Assembly: GCA_016702305.1 (NCBI GenBank)
Contig: JADJEH010000001.1
Span: 806,001-870,000, forward strand
Reading direction: 5' to 3'
DNA from: a bacterium
Lineage (GTDB): Bacteria; Electryoneota; RPQS01
Length of the DNA: 64,000 nucleotides
Position numbers and translations under genes: made by a program. The notes beneath the pieces are model-generated. The model was given only the letters and a program-made list of their open reading frames with translations, was not told where the DNA came from and did no database searches. Shown piece by piece: positions 8,036-17,271 of the stretch; the first letter of the stretch is position 1; the number at the start of each line of letters is the position of its first letter.

Positions 8036-9439
8036 TCAACTCTGAGTCAGGACGCTGGACTTCTTGAAGCGCGCCTGCCATTTATCGAGGGGAATATCCG
8101 TCTTGGACTTGAACTTGAGTTTGCGCTTGCCGAACATCGAATCCACCCGGATCGTCAATTCCGCAACCTGATCGTCCATCAAGGCGACGATTTCTTCGGC
8201 AACAAGATCCTCATACTGAACTTTGATCGCGCGTTCGCCGGGATACAAGCTGCCCATCAAGGTCGCGTCAAACTTGCCCTTGGGACCATCCAAGATGAGT
8301 TCACCGTCCACGAAGACCCGGAGCTTCGACGCATCGAAGCGAACGAAGTTCTCTCCGGGGACGACGGCGACCATGGCACTCCCCGACAGCCGCTGGTACG
8401 TGCCGACAACTTCCTGATTCGGAGCATCTGCCGTCACGCTGATGCGCACCGGTTCAGGCGTCTTGTATCCGGGTACATCCGCAAACTCGACAATTCGCGT
8501 ACCGTACTCCGTGCTGATTGTAGCCGCACCGACTCCAACGGCGACGCCATCGAGGCGAATTCCGGCGGCCAACGGCTTGGTTTGCACGGTCAGTTGCGGC
8601 ACAGGAAGCTGTTGCAGCGGCTGCATGGAGAACGCGGCAAGTTCGGCTTGCGAATCAGCTGTTAGGTAAACCTCGATGCTATCCGGCTTAACAATGTGCC
8701 CATCGAGTTCGAGAGTGAAAACGTAGATGCCGCGATCCAACCCGCGAAACGTGTGCGGAGTACGGTTGCCGGTGCGCGCCCCATTGACCACGATCAACGC
8801 GCCAACAGGTTCCGATGAGACTGTGATTTGCGTGCCTGTAAGGGCGCGTACGGATTCGATCGGTATCGAGCCGAGGTCGGTCGCGGTAGTGTCAGCGGCC
8901 GATCGGCGCTGATGCGGAATGAAATCCGTTACCGGGCGTTCAAAGCGTTCGGTCTCCCGGTCAACATCCTCTTCATAATCCATCATGGTGCGGCGGGCCG
9001 GTGCAGGCGGTATCGAGCGCACCGCCTCTTCGTCGCGCGCAAATGCATCCTGCCGAACGCGGTCACGCGATGCAATATTATCCGATTTGACCACGTCGGC
9101 TGAGTCGCGCAACGTGAAGACCGCTACTGCGGTCCGGTCACGTTGAATCTCCACGATGGCCACCTCGGGATCAGCAATCATGCCGAGCGCACGAACGGTG
9201 ACCAATCGGCGACCGGTCGGCAGACCGGTCAACACCGTGTCCGTGGTCGCGCCGGTCTGGACGCCGTCCACGAAAATATCAACGCCTTTGACGCTCGACG
9301 TGACGCGTAAGTCGCCCTGAGGAGTGGCATCCCGATTGAGTATCCACCAAGCCGCCGCTGTAATGACCAGCAACGGTAGAACAATCCGCGCGAGATTGCC
9401 GACAAGTTGGACGATAGGACGTGAGTTGCGTCGGGGCAT
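8036..9439 (-). CDS. Membrane-anchored PEGA-repeat protein
   Basis: A 467-residue protein with one transmembrane helix near residues 17-35 and a large region outside the cytoplasm. It contains three clear PEGA-type beta domains (around residues 42-110, 203-275 and 281-355), each with the pattern V-x-V-D/N-G-x-x-x-G followed by L-x-G-x-x-x-V. A fourth, more divergent unit ends in a Lys-rich tail. A linker of about 90 residues separates repeats 1 and 2. PEGA domains are found in surface-layer and envelope proteins, and binding to cell-wall material is the usual guess. It follows slipin and nfeD with 9 nt between, so it is probably co-transcribed. Confidence 0.75.
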   Translation of the reverse strand: MPRRNSRPIVQLVGNLARIVLPLLVITAAAWWILNRDATPQGDLRVTSSVKGVDIFVDGVQTGATTDTVLTGLPTGRRLVTVRALGMIADPEVAIVEIQRDRTAVAVFTLRDSADVVKSDNIASRDRVRQDAFARDEEAVRSIPPAPARRTMMDYEEDVDRETERFERPVTDFIPHQRRSAADTTATDLGSIPIESVRALTGTQITVSSEPVGALIVVNGARTGNRTPHTFRGLDRGIYVFTLELDGHIVKPDSIEVYLTADSQAELAAFSMQPLQQLPVPQLTVQTKPLAAGIRLDGVAVGVGAATISTEYGTRIVEFADVPGYKTPEPVRISVTADAPNQEVVGTYQRLSGSAMVAVVPGENFVRFDASKLRVFVDGELILDGPKGKFDATLMGSLYPGERAIKVQYEDLVAEEIVALMDDQVAELTIRVDSMFGKRKLKFKSKTDIPLDKWQARFKKSSVLTQS

Positions 9440-9448
9440 AGGTATTGG

Positions 9449-10210
9449 TTAAGTGCGAGGGGAGTCTGACTTGGAGTCGAGGAACGGCTTCAGCAGTTCA
9501 ATCGGGATCGGGAAGATCGTCGTCGAATTGTTTTCCGCCGCTATCTCAACCAATGTTTGCAGGTAACGCAGCTGCAAAGCTTGCGGGTGTTTGGAAATTA
9601 TGGCGGCTGCTTCGGTCAACTGGTCGGCGGCCTGGCGCTCGCCTTCGGCGGCGATGATCTTGGCCCGGCGCTCACGCTCGGCCTCGGCTTGCCGGGCCAT
9701 TGCGCGCTTCATCTCTTGCGGCAAGTCAACGTGCTTCAGCTCGACCAGTGAAATCTTGATTCCCCATGGGTCGGTCTGACGATCAATGATCTGCTGCAGT
9801 TCGTCATTGATCTTTTCACGCTCGGAGAGAATTTCATCAAGTTGGATTTGTCCCAGCACGCTGCGCAGCGTCGTTTGCGACAACTGGCTCGTGGCGAACA
9901 TATAGTTCTCCACGTCAAGCACGGCCTTGGAGGGATCCATGACTCGGAAATAGACGACGGCGTTGACTTGCAACGAAACGTTGTCCCGCGTGATGACATC
10001 CTGCGGCGGCACGTCGAGCACGACTGTACGCAAGCTAATCTTGACCATCTTGTCCACCAACGGAATCAAGATAATCAGGCCCGGGCCCTTGACACCGATG
10101 ACACGTCCCAAACGAAACACGACACCGCGCTCGTATTCGTTCAAGATGCGAATCGAGGTGCTGATGACAAATACAGCGAACACTACGATGAAAGCAACCA
10201 GCGGTAACAT
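9449..10210 (-). CDS. Slipin (SPFH/stomatin-like) membrane protein
   Basis: A 253-residue protein with an N-terminal membrane helix and then the SPFH/Band 7 domain beginning NEYERGVVFRLGRVIG. It ends in a coiled-coil region (QAEAERERRAKIIAAEGERQ) typical of stomatin and slipin. These proteins form ring-like assemblies in membrane microdomains. The gene lies 10 nt downstream of an NfeD-type protease gene, the classic slipin-NfeD pair in which the protease can cleave the C-terminus of the partner. Length and motifs are normal. Confidence 0.93.
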   Translation of the reverse strand: MLPLVAFIVVFAVFVISTSIRILNEYERGVVFRLGRVIGVKGPGLIILIPLVDKMVKISLRTVVLDVPPQDVITRDNVSLQVNAVVYFRVMDPSKAVLDVENYMFATSQLSQTTLRSVLGQIQLDEILSEREKINDELQQIIDRQTDPWGIKISLVELKHVDLPQEMKRAMARQAEAERERRAKIIAAEGERQAADQLTEAAAIISKHPQALQLRYLQTLVEIAAENNSTTIFPIPIELLKPFLDSKSDSPRT

Positions 10211-10220
10211 GGCTACTCCT

Positions 10221-11507
10221 CTACGTGGTTATCCGGTCTGTGACCGGTTCGACGGACAATTCCATGCCATTGACTGCGGTAACCCGAACGCGGGCGCCAC
10301 GCTCAATGTCCTGCGAACTATGAGCGGACCACAGCTCGCCGTGGACAAGTACTTTGCCGTTAGGGTGCAACGGCGACGAAACGGTGCCCGTTTCGCCAAC
10401 CAGGCCTTCAACGCCGGTGACAACTTTACGCGACTGCGCGCGCAGCCCCATGCCGACCACGAGAGCGAAGAAGAGCGCGGTCACGATGGCAGCCGGGATG
10501 ATAATTTCCAGGCCAACCGATAGTCCGGTCGTCCCAGACTGAAACAGCATCAGTGATCCAAGTACCATGCTCACCACTCCCGCAACGGAGAGTAATCCGT
10601 AACTGGTGATCTTGATTTCGAGTACGAATAGGATAATCGCAAAAGCGATCAACAACAGCCCCGCCCAATTGACAGGCAAGAGCTGCAAGCTGTAGCAGGA
10701 TAGCAGTAAGGACAGTCCGCCGATTACGGCGGGGAATACTGCGCCGGGATTATACAGCTCGAAGAACAGACCGTAAATGCCGATCAAGAGTAGGATGTAC
10801 GCGATGTTTGGATCGGCGATCACATCCAGCACGCGCAGGCGCATGCTCATGGGCGGCTTGGCGATCACGGCGTCACGGGTGCTGAGCGTGTCAGGCCGTC
10901 CGTCCACCGTAACGATACGGCCGTCGAGCATGACCAACAGCGAATCCGGCGACGGTGCAATGATTTCAATAACGCCCATGGCGAGCGCTTCAGATTCGGT
11001 AATGGACTTGCTCTCGCGAACGGATTGCTCGGCCCATTCAACGTTTCGGCCGCGCTGTTCGGCCAACGTGCGCGCGAACGCCGCCGCGTCGTTGGTGATT
11101 TTGCCTTCCATCACGCCAGACGTATCCGAACCGCCGGATCCGCCCAAGCCTACAGGGTGCGCAGCACCTATATTCGTGCCTGGAGCCATTGCCGCAACAT
11201 GCGCCGCCAGCGTGATGAACACGCCTGCGGATCCCGCGCGTGCACCGGAAGGTGCAACGTAGACGATAACTGGAATGTCCGAGGCAAGGATCGTCTTGCA
11301 CATCATCCGGGTGGTCTTCAGCAGGCCGCCGGGAGTATCGAGTTCGATCACCAAGGCCTCCGCGTCCACGCGCCGGGCCTCGTCGAGAGCGCTTTCGAGC
11401 ATTTCATTGGCGACGGGACCAATTCCACTGTCCAGCGTCAGCCATTGGACCGTGCCTGCGCGAGCTGCGCAGGCCGCGGCCATGAGCAACAACAGGATCC
11501 GCAGCAT
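10221..11507 (-). CDS. NfeD-family membrane serine protease (ClpP class)
   Basis: A 428-residue long-form NfeD. It has a signal peptide and a ClpP-like protease domain with APSGARAGSAG, in which Ser93 is the probable nucleophile. Lys136 in GKITNDAAAF is the probable general base. Several transmembrane helices and a C-terminal OB-fold (about 350-428) follow. The family cleaves the C-terminus of its paired stomatin or slipin, and here that partner is the next gene. The catalytic region faces the periplasm. The start is an ATG at 11507, 9 nt after the selA stop. No defect is seen. Confidence 0.92.
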   Translation of the reverse strand: MLRILLLLMAAACAARAGTVQWLTLDSGIGPVANEMLESALDEARRVDAEALVIELDTPGGLLKTTRMMCKTILASDIPVIVYVAPSGARAGSAGVFITLAAHVAAMAPGTNIGAAHPVGLGGSGGSDTSGVMEGKITNDAAAFARTLAEQRGRNVEWAEQSVRESKSITESEALAMGVIEIIAPSPDSLLVMLDGRIVTVDGRPDTLSTRDAVIAKPPMSMRLRVLDVIADPNIAYILLLIGIYGLFFELYNPGAVFPAVIGGLSLLLSCYSLQLLPVNWAGLLLIAFAIILFVLEIKITSYGLLSVAGVVSMVLGSLMLFQSGTTGLSVGLEIIIPAAIVTALFFALVVGMGLRAQSRKVVTGVEGLVGETGTVSSPLHPNGKVLVHGELWSAHSSQDIERGARVRVTAVNGMELSVEPVTDRITT

Positions 11508-11516
11508 GGTAGTTAC

Positions 11517-12908
11517 CTATGCCTTCTTGTCCGCAACCGACAAGATTGTTTCCGCAAGCTCTGTCAATTCAGAGTCGGACACGGTGCGCAAGTTCACAAG
11601 CACCGTGTCATTTTGAACGACTGCTATAACCGGCGTACGCGCAGTACGTAGCCCGCGCGCGAACCGTGCCGCCGACTGACGCGCTGGGTTCAAAGCCAAG
11701 GCAAACGACGGTAGGGGCGTCGCCGGCAGCGTTCCCGATCCCGCTTGGGCCGGTGATTCACAGACTTCGATCTGCGCCCAATCGCCGCCCTTCACCAAAG
11801 ACAACAGCCTGTCGGCTCGTGTGCGCGTCGTTTCTGGCATTTCCGCGAACATGCTCCAAACCGGAACCTCACGAGCAGGACGGTCAGGGTGCAAAAAGCT
11901 CAGCAGCGTGGCCGACAGCGCGGCGACTTCAAGTTTGCCGGGACGCAAGACACGGGCCAGCGGGGACTTCTTCAGCTTGGCAACAAGCTCCGTACGGCCC
12001 AGAATCAATCCGGCCTGCGGGCCTCCGAGGACCTTGTCGCCCGACACCAGTACCAGATCGGCTCCGGCCGACAAACTTTGAGCAACATGCGGCTCGGTCG
12101 GCATGCCGAGCTTCGCCCAGTCCCATAGCAGGCCGCCGCCGAGGTCATCTACACACAGAGCACCAAAAGAGTGTGCCAAGGTCGCCAGGTCCGCCACTTC
12201 GACGCTCTCGGCGAAGCCCTCGACGCGGAAATTGGACGGGTAGGCGCGCAGCAGCATCGCTGTTTTATCCGACACGGCTGCGGCGAAATCTGAAATGCGT
12301 GTGCGGTTGGTCGTGCCGACTTCGATCAGCTTCGCTCCGGCCCGTGCCATGATCTCGGGTAGGCGAAAGCTGCCGCCGATTTCAATGAGCTGGCCGCGGG
12401 ATACGATGACTTCGCGGCGGGCAGCGAGACTATTCAGAACAAGAAAGAGCGCGGCGGCGTTATTGTTCACCATGAGCGCAGCGTCTGCTCCCGTGATCCA
12501 AGCCAAGAGCGATTCGACATGGCTCTGGCGGTCCCCGCGGTCCCCGGACTCGAGGTCAAATTCCAAGTCACAGTATCGTGCTGTGTCGGCAACGGCTGCG
12601 ATTGCCGCAGCGGAAAGCGGCGCCCGGCCCAAACCGGTGTGCAGAATAACTCCGGTCGCGTTAATCACGCGACGCGGTCCGGAATTGAGGCGACGCTCGA
12701 TTTCACGAACGATGCGCAGCGCGAGCTGTTCTTCGTCAGGCGCTTCTTTCCCACGGGCAAGCGCTTCTCGCGCGCTGTCCAATTGCTCGCGCACGAGTCG
12801 AGTCAAATGCGGAGTGGCAATGCGATCGCGATAGGCGCGTAGTTCACTGCGTTCGAGCAGTTTGTCCACGCCGGGCAGGTTGCGGCGCGCGTCGTTTTGC
12901 GCGCACAT
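11517..12908 (-). CDS. selA: L-seryl-tRNA(Sec) selenium transferase
   Basis: Converts Ser-tRNA(Sec) to Sec-tRNA(Sec) using selenophosphate and PLP. The frame is open to 12983, but the extension lies inside the upstream barrel gene. The ATG at 12908 gives 463 residues, the usual length, 2 nt from that gene's stop. Features seen are RRVINATGVILHTGLGRAPL, VNNNAAAL, and the PLP-binding lysine in VSGDKVLGGPQAG (Lys292). It works with SelB, encoded about 4.5 kb downstream. No selenophosphate synthetase or tRNA(Sec) gene is present in this window. Confidence 0.95.
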   Translation of the reverse strand: MCAQNDARRNLPGVDKLLERSELRAYRDRIATPHLTRLVREQLDSAREALARGKEAPDEEQLALRIVREIERRLNSGPRRVINATGVILHTGLGRAPLSAAAIAAVADTARYCDLEFDLESGDRGDRQSHVESLLAWITGADAALMVNNNAAALFLVLNSLAARREVIVSRGQLIEIGGSFRLPEIMARAGAKLIEVGTTNRTRISDFAAAVSDKTAMLLRAYPSNFRVEGFAESVEVADLATLAHSFGALCVDDLGGGLLWDWAKLGMPTEPHVAQSLSAGADLVLVSGDKVLGGPQAGLILGRTELVAKLKKSPLARVLRPGKLEVAALSATLLSFLHPDRPAREVPVWSMFAEMPETTRTRADRLLSLVKGGDWAQIEVCESPAQAGSGTLPATPLPSFALALNPARQSAARFARGLRTARTPVIAVVQNDTVLVNLRTVSDSELTELAETILSVADKKA

Positions 12909-12910
12909 CC

Positions 12911-14416
12911 TTAGAGCGACGTTTCCAATGTGAAGCGCAACCCCGAGAAAGCCTGAACCTGACGGCAAACGCCGTTTGAACACTTCAGCCCACCGCGCTC
13001 AGTGCCATAAAAGAGGATTGCGCGATGTTTGCCGGCGGCCAGTTGCCAGGCGACTTCACCGGACATCCATGCGTCGCCCTCACGCTTTTGCAGCTCTTCA
13101 TCGTCCGTCATCTGCACGGACAAGTAGAGTGAGAGTGTCGGTGACGGAACCCACGAGACGGCGTAAAGCATGTCGTGATACTTCTCGTCGTCCCGTGACT
13201 TATCCGTAATCAAGAGCTGTTCGACTTCAAACTCAAGCTCCTGACTACCACGAAAAGGAAACGTCGCGCGGACCTGGCCCCAAGTGCGTTCCTGCCAGAT
13301 CGCCGCGGATTCTTCATTCGCTCCTAATTCGACAAAAAGCTGTTGACCGCCGTCGAACGAGTGATCCACGTTGGCAAAAATATCCCAATAAGCGCGGTAC
13401 TTCTCCTCAAGGGTCGGCAGCGGAATCGTCTCGTCGTCTTCTGAATGGCGGCTATTGGCGTTGAAGTGGCCCGTAACGAATGTATTCTCCGCGAGGGATC
13501 CATTCAGTTCAATTTGCGCACCAACTTCGTCCGGGACATTCATGACGTGCGGCTCGCGGCCCTGCAGAAGTCGCGGTCCAACTTCGCGAAAGGTCGTCGG
13601 CGGATTTTGTATCTGCGTGGCGCGGCCGTAGTTGTAATCGGCGTACTCGGCCAGCAGCGACCATCCCCAGCGGGAGAGCACGACGCCCACGAACGTGGCG
13701 TGACCGGCTTCGTCTCCGCCTGTCAGTATCTGTTCGTTCCAGACGCGCTCGCCGTACACGTTCACCGGGCCGCGCGTGAAATTCCAATCCACTCCGGCGA
13801 CGCTGGTCTCGGGGTTTTGCAGACTGTCATGGTAGACGTAGCTGAACCCAAGATGCTCTTTGCCGGGTGATAGTTCGATGCGTCCGGCCGTCGTCTTGAT
13901 TTCGGGCACCAGCGCGCCCGCTTGAGTCTTGCCCGTCAAACCAATTAGTTTCACCGAGCCCGCGTTTACCTGCGCGCGCACCCCGTCAAGTTCCGAATCA
14001 AAATAGAGGTCGCGATTCTCAAAGAGACTCAAGGCCAAGCCCGAAGCCCACAAATCGCTGAAATGGCCGAAGCGGAGTTGGAGCGGATCAAATGTCGCTT
14101 CAAAGTAGCGTTTGTCGAAGCGGTTCTGATCGGTCAGGCGAAACTGATCCACGTCCGCTTCAGACGGACGAAAATAGAGGTAGCGACCCCCAAGGCGAAA
14201 GTTTCCGCTGAACAGGTCGAGGCGCAGACGGTTTTCCACGAAGCGGCGCGCGATCGTATTGTCAGGATATTCCAGGCCGGCGCGGCGGGTGTCTACTTCA
14301 CGGCCATTGTCAAAACGCAATTGGTTCGAGCCGTCCAGTTCAATGTCCTCAAGCTGCGCAAAGGCTGTAAGGTTCAGCAGACAGCAGGCGCAAAGAGCAA
14401 GTAGAAGTCTATTCAC
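12911..14416 (-). CDS. Outer-membrane beta-barrel protein (DUF6029-like)
   Basis: A 501-residue protein with a cleavable signal peptide ending near AFAQ and a long run of alternating hydrophobic and polar beta strands rich in Tyr, Trp and Phe. It resembles DUF6029-type barrel proteins of Bacteroidetes and relatives; that assignment is from memory and moderate. The start is a GTG at 14416 that overlaps the TlpA gene's stop by 8 nt. The family has no defined function. It could be a porin-like channel, possibly linked to the two thioredoxin-fold proteins encoded just before it. Confidence 0.6.
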   Translation of the reverse strand: MNRLLLALCACCLLNLTAFAQLEDIELDGSNQLRFDNGREVDTRRAGLEYPDNTIARRFVENRLRLDLFSGNFRLGGRYLYFRPSEADVDQFRLTDQNRFDKRYFEATFDPLQLRFGHFSDLWASGLALSLFENRDLYFDSELDGVRAQVNAGSVKLIGLTGKTQAGALVPEIKTTAGRIELSPGKEHLGFSYVYHDSLQNPETSVAGVDWNFTRGPVNVYGERVWNEQILTGGDEAGHATFVGVVLSRWGWSLLAEYADYNYGRATQIQNPPTTFREVGPRLLQGREPHVMNVPDEVGAQIELNGSLAENTFVTGHFNANSRHSEDDETIPLPTLEEKYRAYWDIFANVDHSFDGGQQLFVELGANEESAAIWQERTWGQVRATFPFRGSQELEFEVEQLLITDKSRDDEKYHDMLYAVSWVPSPTLSLYLSVQMTDDEELQKREGDAWMSGEVAWQLAAGKHRAILFYGTERGGLKCSNGVCRQVQAFSGLRFTLETSL

Positions 14417-14894
14417 CGGCAGACTCGAGCAGTTGGTTGGCGCGCGTGAGCATGGCGTTCGTGTCTTTCATTTCGCCGCGATGTTCAAACACGGGCGATC
14501 CGGACGGATCGAGCATTACGGTATACGGTATGGAGGTGCCGCCGTAAAGCTTCAAGACTTCGCCATCCGGATCGTGCAATCCCGTCCAAGTGAAGCCCTT
14601 GGAATCGAGAAACGGTTTCACACGGCTCATGGATTTCTGATTGTCTTCGGAGACAAGCAGAACGTTCATGCCGCGTCTTTGAAGGTCATCAAACGTATCC
14701 TTCAGATTGGACAGTTCGGCTTTGCACGGCTTACACCATGTCGCCCAAAACACAAGCAGGCTGGGACGACCACCAGCGTTGTTCGCGATGCTGAAGTCGC
14801 CGCCGTTGACCTGCTGAAGCGACCAATTACGGCCGCCGGCACTTGCGGAATTCAGCAGAATTACAGAGAGAATTAGAGCAAGAAGTGTCTTCAC
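14409..14894 (-). CDS. Periplasmic TlpA-like thiol-disulfide protein
   Basis: A 161-residue exported thioredoxin-fold protein. The signal peptide covers roughly residues 1-19 and the redox motif WCKPC lies at 53-57 in VFWATWCKPCKAEL. The conserved cis-Pro is in TSIPYTVML. TlpA/ResA-type proteins reduce cysteines in exported proteins such as apocytochromes. It follows another TlpA-domain protein (the PEGA lipoprotein) by 21 nt, so two redox proteins with different anchoring are made together. The true client is not evident from the neighbours. Confidence 0.9.
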   Translation of the reverse strand: MKTLLALILSVILLNSASAGGRNWSLQQVNGGDFSIANNAGGRPSLLVFWATWCKPCKAELSNLKDTFDDLQRRGMNVLLVSEDNQKSMSRVKPFLDSKGFTWTGLHDPDGEVLKLYGGTSIPYTVMLDPSGSPVFEHRGEMKDTNAMLTRANQLLESAGE

Positions 14895-14915
14895 GATTGC
14901 GATCTCTGTTACGAA

Positions 14916-15923
14916 TTAATTTGAGGGCTGTTCGAACTCGGCGATAAGGGATTCAATCGCGCTGCGCAATTCACCTTCACTGACGCTCTGGAATCGGTAA
15001 CGGATCGTGCCCGTCGGATCAATCAGAATGTTTGTAGGGCAACTGGCGACCTCGTAAAGAGTCGTGCGGGTCTGCTGGGATCGGTCGTGCAGCAACGGAA
15101 ATGTTAGGCCAAGCGAGGAATTGACACTGCGATACAGTCTGAAAAGCGACCATGGATCAATGGCGTCGAGGCCAAAGAACTCCAGCCAGCCCGCATACTG
15201 CGGATCGGCATAAACTTCTTGAATGTGCGGAAACTCTGACAGACAAGGCACGCATGTGTAGAAAAAGAAGGACACAAGGACGATCTTACCACGATAGTCC
15301 TGGAGCCGGAAGATCGCGCTGTCGAGGTCGCTGGGAAGCTCAAAGACGGGTGCGAGGGCGCCAGGATTCGGTCCCGCAGCGAGAGCAGTGAAATCAACCG
15401 GCAAACGCGCCGTATCGCGAGGCGCCAAGGTCAACGTCCAACGCGCTGGAGCGGTGGTCGCATACCCCGGTAAATACGCAGATGCCAGCCAATTGCCAAT
15501 GCCGATGTCCACAAGGTTCGGCGGCGTGACCGCGTACTGGCTGTTGTCTATTAATATCGTTGTTCCCTCGGGTGCATCCACCATCTCAATAGCGGCGAAC
15601 GGCGCGTCTTCCGCGACTAACGCGGCAAGCGCCAAGTCGTCGTCGCTGACCGTCACGTCTACCGACGCGGGTAGGAAGCCCGGCTTGGAAATTAGAACCG
15701 AGTGCAGGCCAACGGGTACCTGACGCAATGTATCCGGCGTAAATGAGGACGTCTGAATGCCGTCAAGCCAGATGCGCGCTCCGTCTAAGGCAGCGCCGGA
15801 TGTATCCTGCGCGGACACGAAGATCGTGCCCTGATTTGTGCGCGTCTCACTAATTTCGCACGCGTTGAAAAGCAGGGCCGTTGTCAAGAGCAGGCCCGTC
15901 AGGAATAATATGCGGTTAACCAT
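14916..15923 (-). CDS. Lipoprotein with PEGA domains fused to a TlpA domain
   Basis: A 335-residue lipoprotein with the lipobox LFNAC and the lipid-modified cysteine at 22. Two PEGA-like beta domains follow (about 33-95 and 110-178), then a TlpA/AhpC-TSA thioredoxin fold with CVPC at 224-227 and a cis-Pro segment SCPTNILIDP. The redox domain is therefore tethered to a membrane through wall-binding-type domains. It probably acts in the periplasm on thiols of envelope proteins. The start ATG overlaps the NUDIX stop by 8 nt. The architecture is unusual; the separate domain calls are secure. Confidence 0.85.
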   Translation of the reverse strand: MVNRILFLTGLLLTTALLFNACEISETRTNQGTIFVSAQDTSGAALDGARIWLDGIQTSSFTPDTLRQVPVGLHSVLISKPGFLPASVDVTVSDDDLALAALVAEDAPFAAIEMVDAPEGTTILIDNSQYAVTPPNLVDIGIGNWLASAYLPGYATTAPARWTLTLAPRDTARLPVDFTALAAGPNPGALAPVFELPSDLDSAIFRLQDYRGKIVLVSFFFYTCVPCLSEFPHIQEVYADPQYAGWLEFFGLDAIDPWSLFRLYRSVNSSLGLTFPLLHDRSQQTRTTLYEVASCPTNILIDPTGTIRYRFQSVSEGELRSAIESLIAEFEQPSN

Positions 15924-16476
15924 TTCGCTCCAGATCAGAATCGAGTTCAGATTCGGACGTTAACTCAGCTGTGCGGATGATCTCAATATGACTGGCAAAA
16001 GCCATCGGCGGCAACGCCGAAGTTTCAAACCACTGTGCGTCCAGCGCGTCGTCACCGGCGGCCAAACCAGACCCAACAGGTACAGCGCAATAGGCCAGAA
16101 CCAAGACGTGGCCGAACACGTGATCGTCATGCGTGGCCGCAGAAATCAAGCGGCCCGGCATACAGTGTGATCCGGTCTCTTCAAAGACCTCACGGACTAT
16201 TGCTGATTCCGGCGTTTCGCCTTGCTCGATGAAGCCGGAGGGCAAGGCCCACAAGCCGGCACGAGGTTCGACGCCCCGTTTGATAAGCAAAACGCGGCCA
16301 CTCCGAAGCAGAACGGCCGCGACAGCGGGTAGTGGATTTAAGTAAACAACATGGCCGCACGCCAGGCAATTAGGCCGCGAACGTCCTTCAATGTGGCGTA
16401 GAACCAGTCGCCCGCCGCACCGCGTACAATAACGAATTTCATCCGACATGTCTCCGCCGTCATCGTGGGTAGTCAT
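15916..16476 (-). CDS. NUDIX hydrolase with zinc ribbon
   Basis: A 186-residue protein. A zinc ribbon (CTRCGG ... CLACGH, about residues 17-42) is followed by a complete NUDIX box GFIEQGETPESAIVREVFEE that binds Mg2+ and hydrolyses a nucleoside diphosphate linkage. The arrangement resembles NADH pyrophosphatase-like and short zinc-ribbon NUDIX proteins; the substrate is not readable. It lies 2 nt after rnc and overlaps the lipoprotein gene by 8 nt. An internal ATG at 16449 with GGCGGAG close by is an alternative start, leaving the zinc ribbon intact. Confidence 0.9.
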   Translation of the reverse strand: MTTHDDGGDMSDEIRYCTRCGGRLVLRHIEGRSRPNCLACGHVVYLNPLPAVAAVLLRSGRVLLIKRGVEPRAGLWALPSGFIEQGETPESAIVREVFEETGSHCMPGRLISAATHDDHVFGHVLVLAYCAVPVGSGLAAGDDALDAQWFETSALPPMAFASHIEIIRTAELTSESELDSDLERNG

Positions 16477-16477
16477 A

Positions 16478-17263
16478 TCAGTCGGAAGCAGAATCCAAGT
16501 TCAGTTCATCGGAACCCAGCAAACCTAAGCGTCCTGCCGCTTCCGATGCAGCCTTCTGTTCAGCTGTTTTCTTGGACGTCCCTTCTCCTCTGCCGTAGGA
16601 GACACCATTAAGAATAATCTCAACAACAAAGCGCTTCGAGTGATCCGGTCCCGACTCTTCAACAAGCCGGTAGATCGGACTGTCCCACGAATTGGCCTGG
16701 GCGTGCTCCAGGACGAGACTCTTATAGTTGATGTACTCATCCTTGGTCACAATTTCACGCCAGTTGTCAAGCAAGTGCGTCTCGATGAATGCGGCAGCAG
16801 CCTTGACGCCGCCGTCAAGATACAGCGCGCCGATTAGCGCTTCGAACGCGTCTTCAAGAATAGAGGCGCGATCGCGGCCTCCGGCGCGTTCTTCGTTGTC
16901 GCTGACGATTAGCGACGCACCCAAGCCGAGTCGTTTGGCCGCGCCCACTAACGACGTACCTGAAACGATGACCGACCGTAATTTTGTCAGCTGACCTTCA
17001 ACCATCCCGGGAAACAGATGATAAAAGTACTCAGCAATCACAAAATCGAGCACCGCGTCGCCAAGAAACTCGAGACGTTCATTGGATTCGTGGCGACCCA
17101 AGTTCTCTTTTGTCAAGATGCTCCGATGGCGCAATGCGGCCACCAGAAGCAACGGATCCTTGAAGCGGTAGGCAATGCGGTCTTCGAGCTTCCGCAACCG
17201 CTGCCAGATGTCGGCGGGGATGTCCCCCTGTCTTCTGAACAGCATGTCGCGCAGCCAACTCAT
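16478..17263 (-). CDS. rnc: Ribonuclease III
   Basis: Cleaves double-stranded RNA in rRNA and mRNA processing. The 261 residues show the signature NERLEFLGDAVLD (61-73) with its catalytic acidic residues, a second acidic cluster in ILEDAFEALIGALYLD, and a C-terminal double-stranded RNA-binding domain (YKSLVLEHAQ to the end). It sits 8 nt after fabF at the end of the fatty-acid operon, a common arrangement. The usual LTHRS motif reads LRHRS here, a minor change. Confidence 0.96.
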   Translation of the reverse strand: MSWLRDMLFRRQGDIPADIWQRLRKLEDRIAYRFKDPLLLVAALRHRSILTKENLGRHESNERLEFLGDAVLDFVIAEYFYHLFPGMVEGQLTKLRSVIVSGTSLVGAAKRLGLGASLIVSDNEERAGGRDRASILEDAFEALIGALYLDGGVKAAAAFIETHLLDNWREIVTKDEYINYKSLVLEHAQANSWDSPIYRLVEESGPDHSKRFVVEIILNGVSYGRGEGTSKKTAEQKAASEAAGRLGLLGSDELNLDSASD

Positions 17264-17271
17264 GCCAATGC

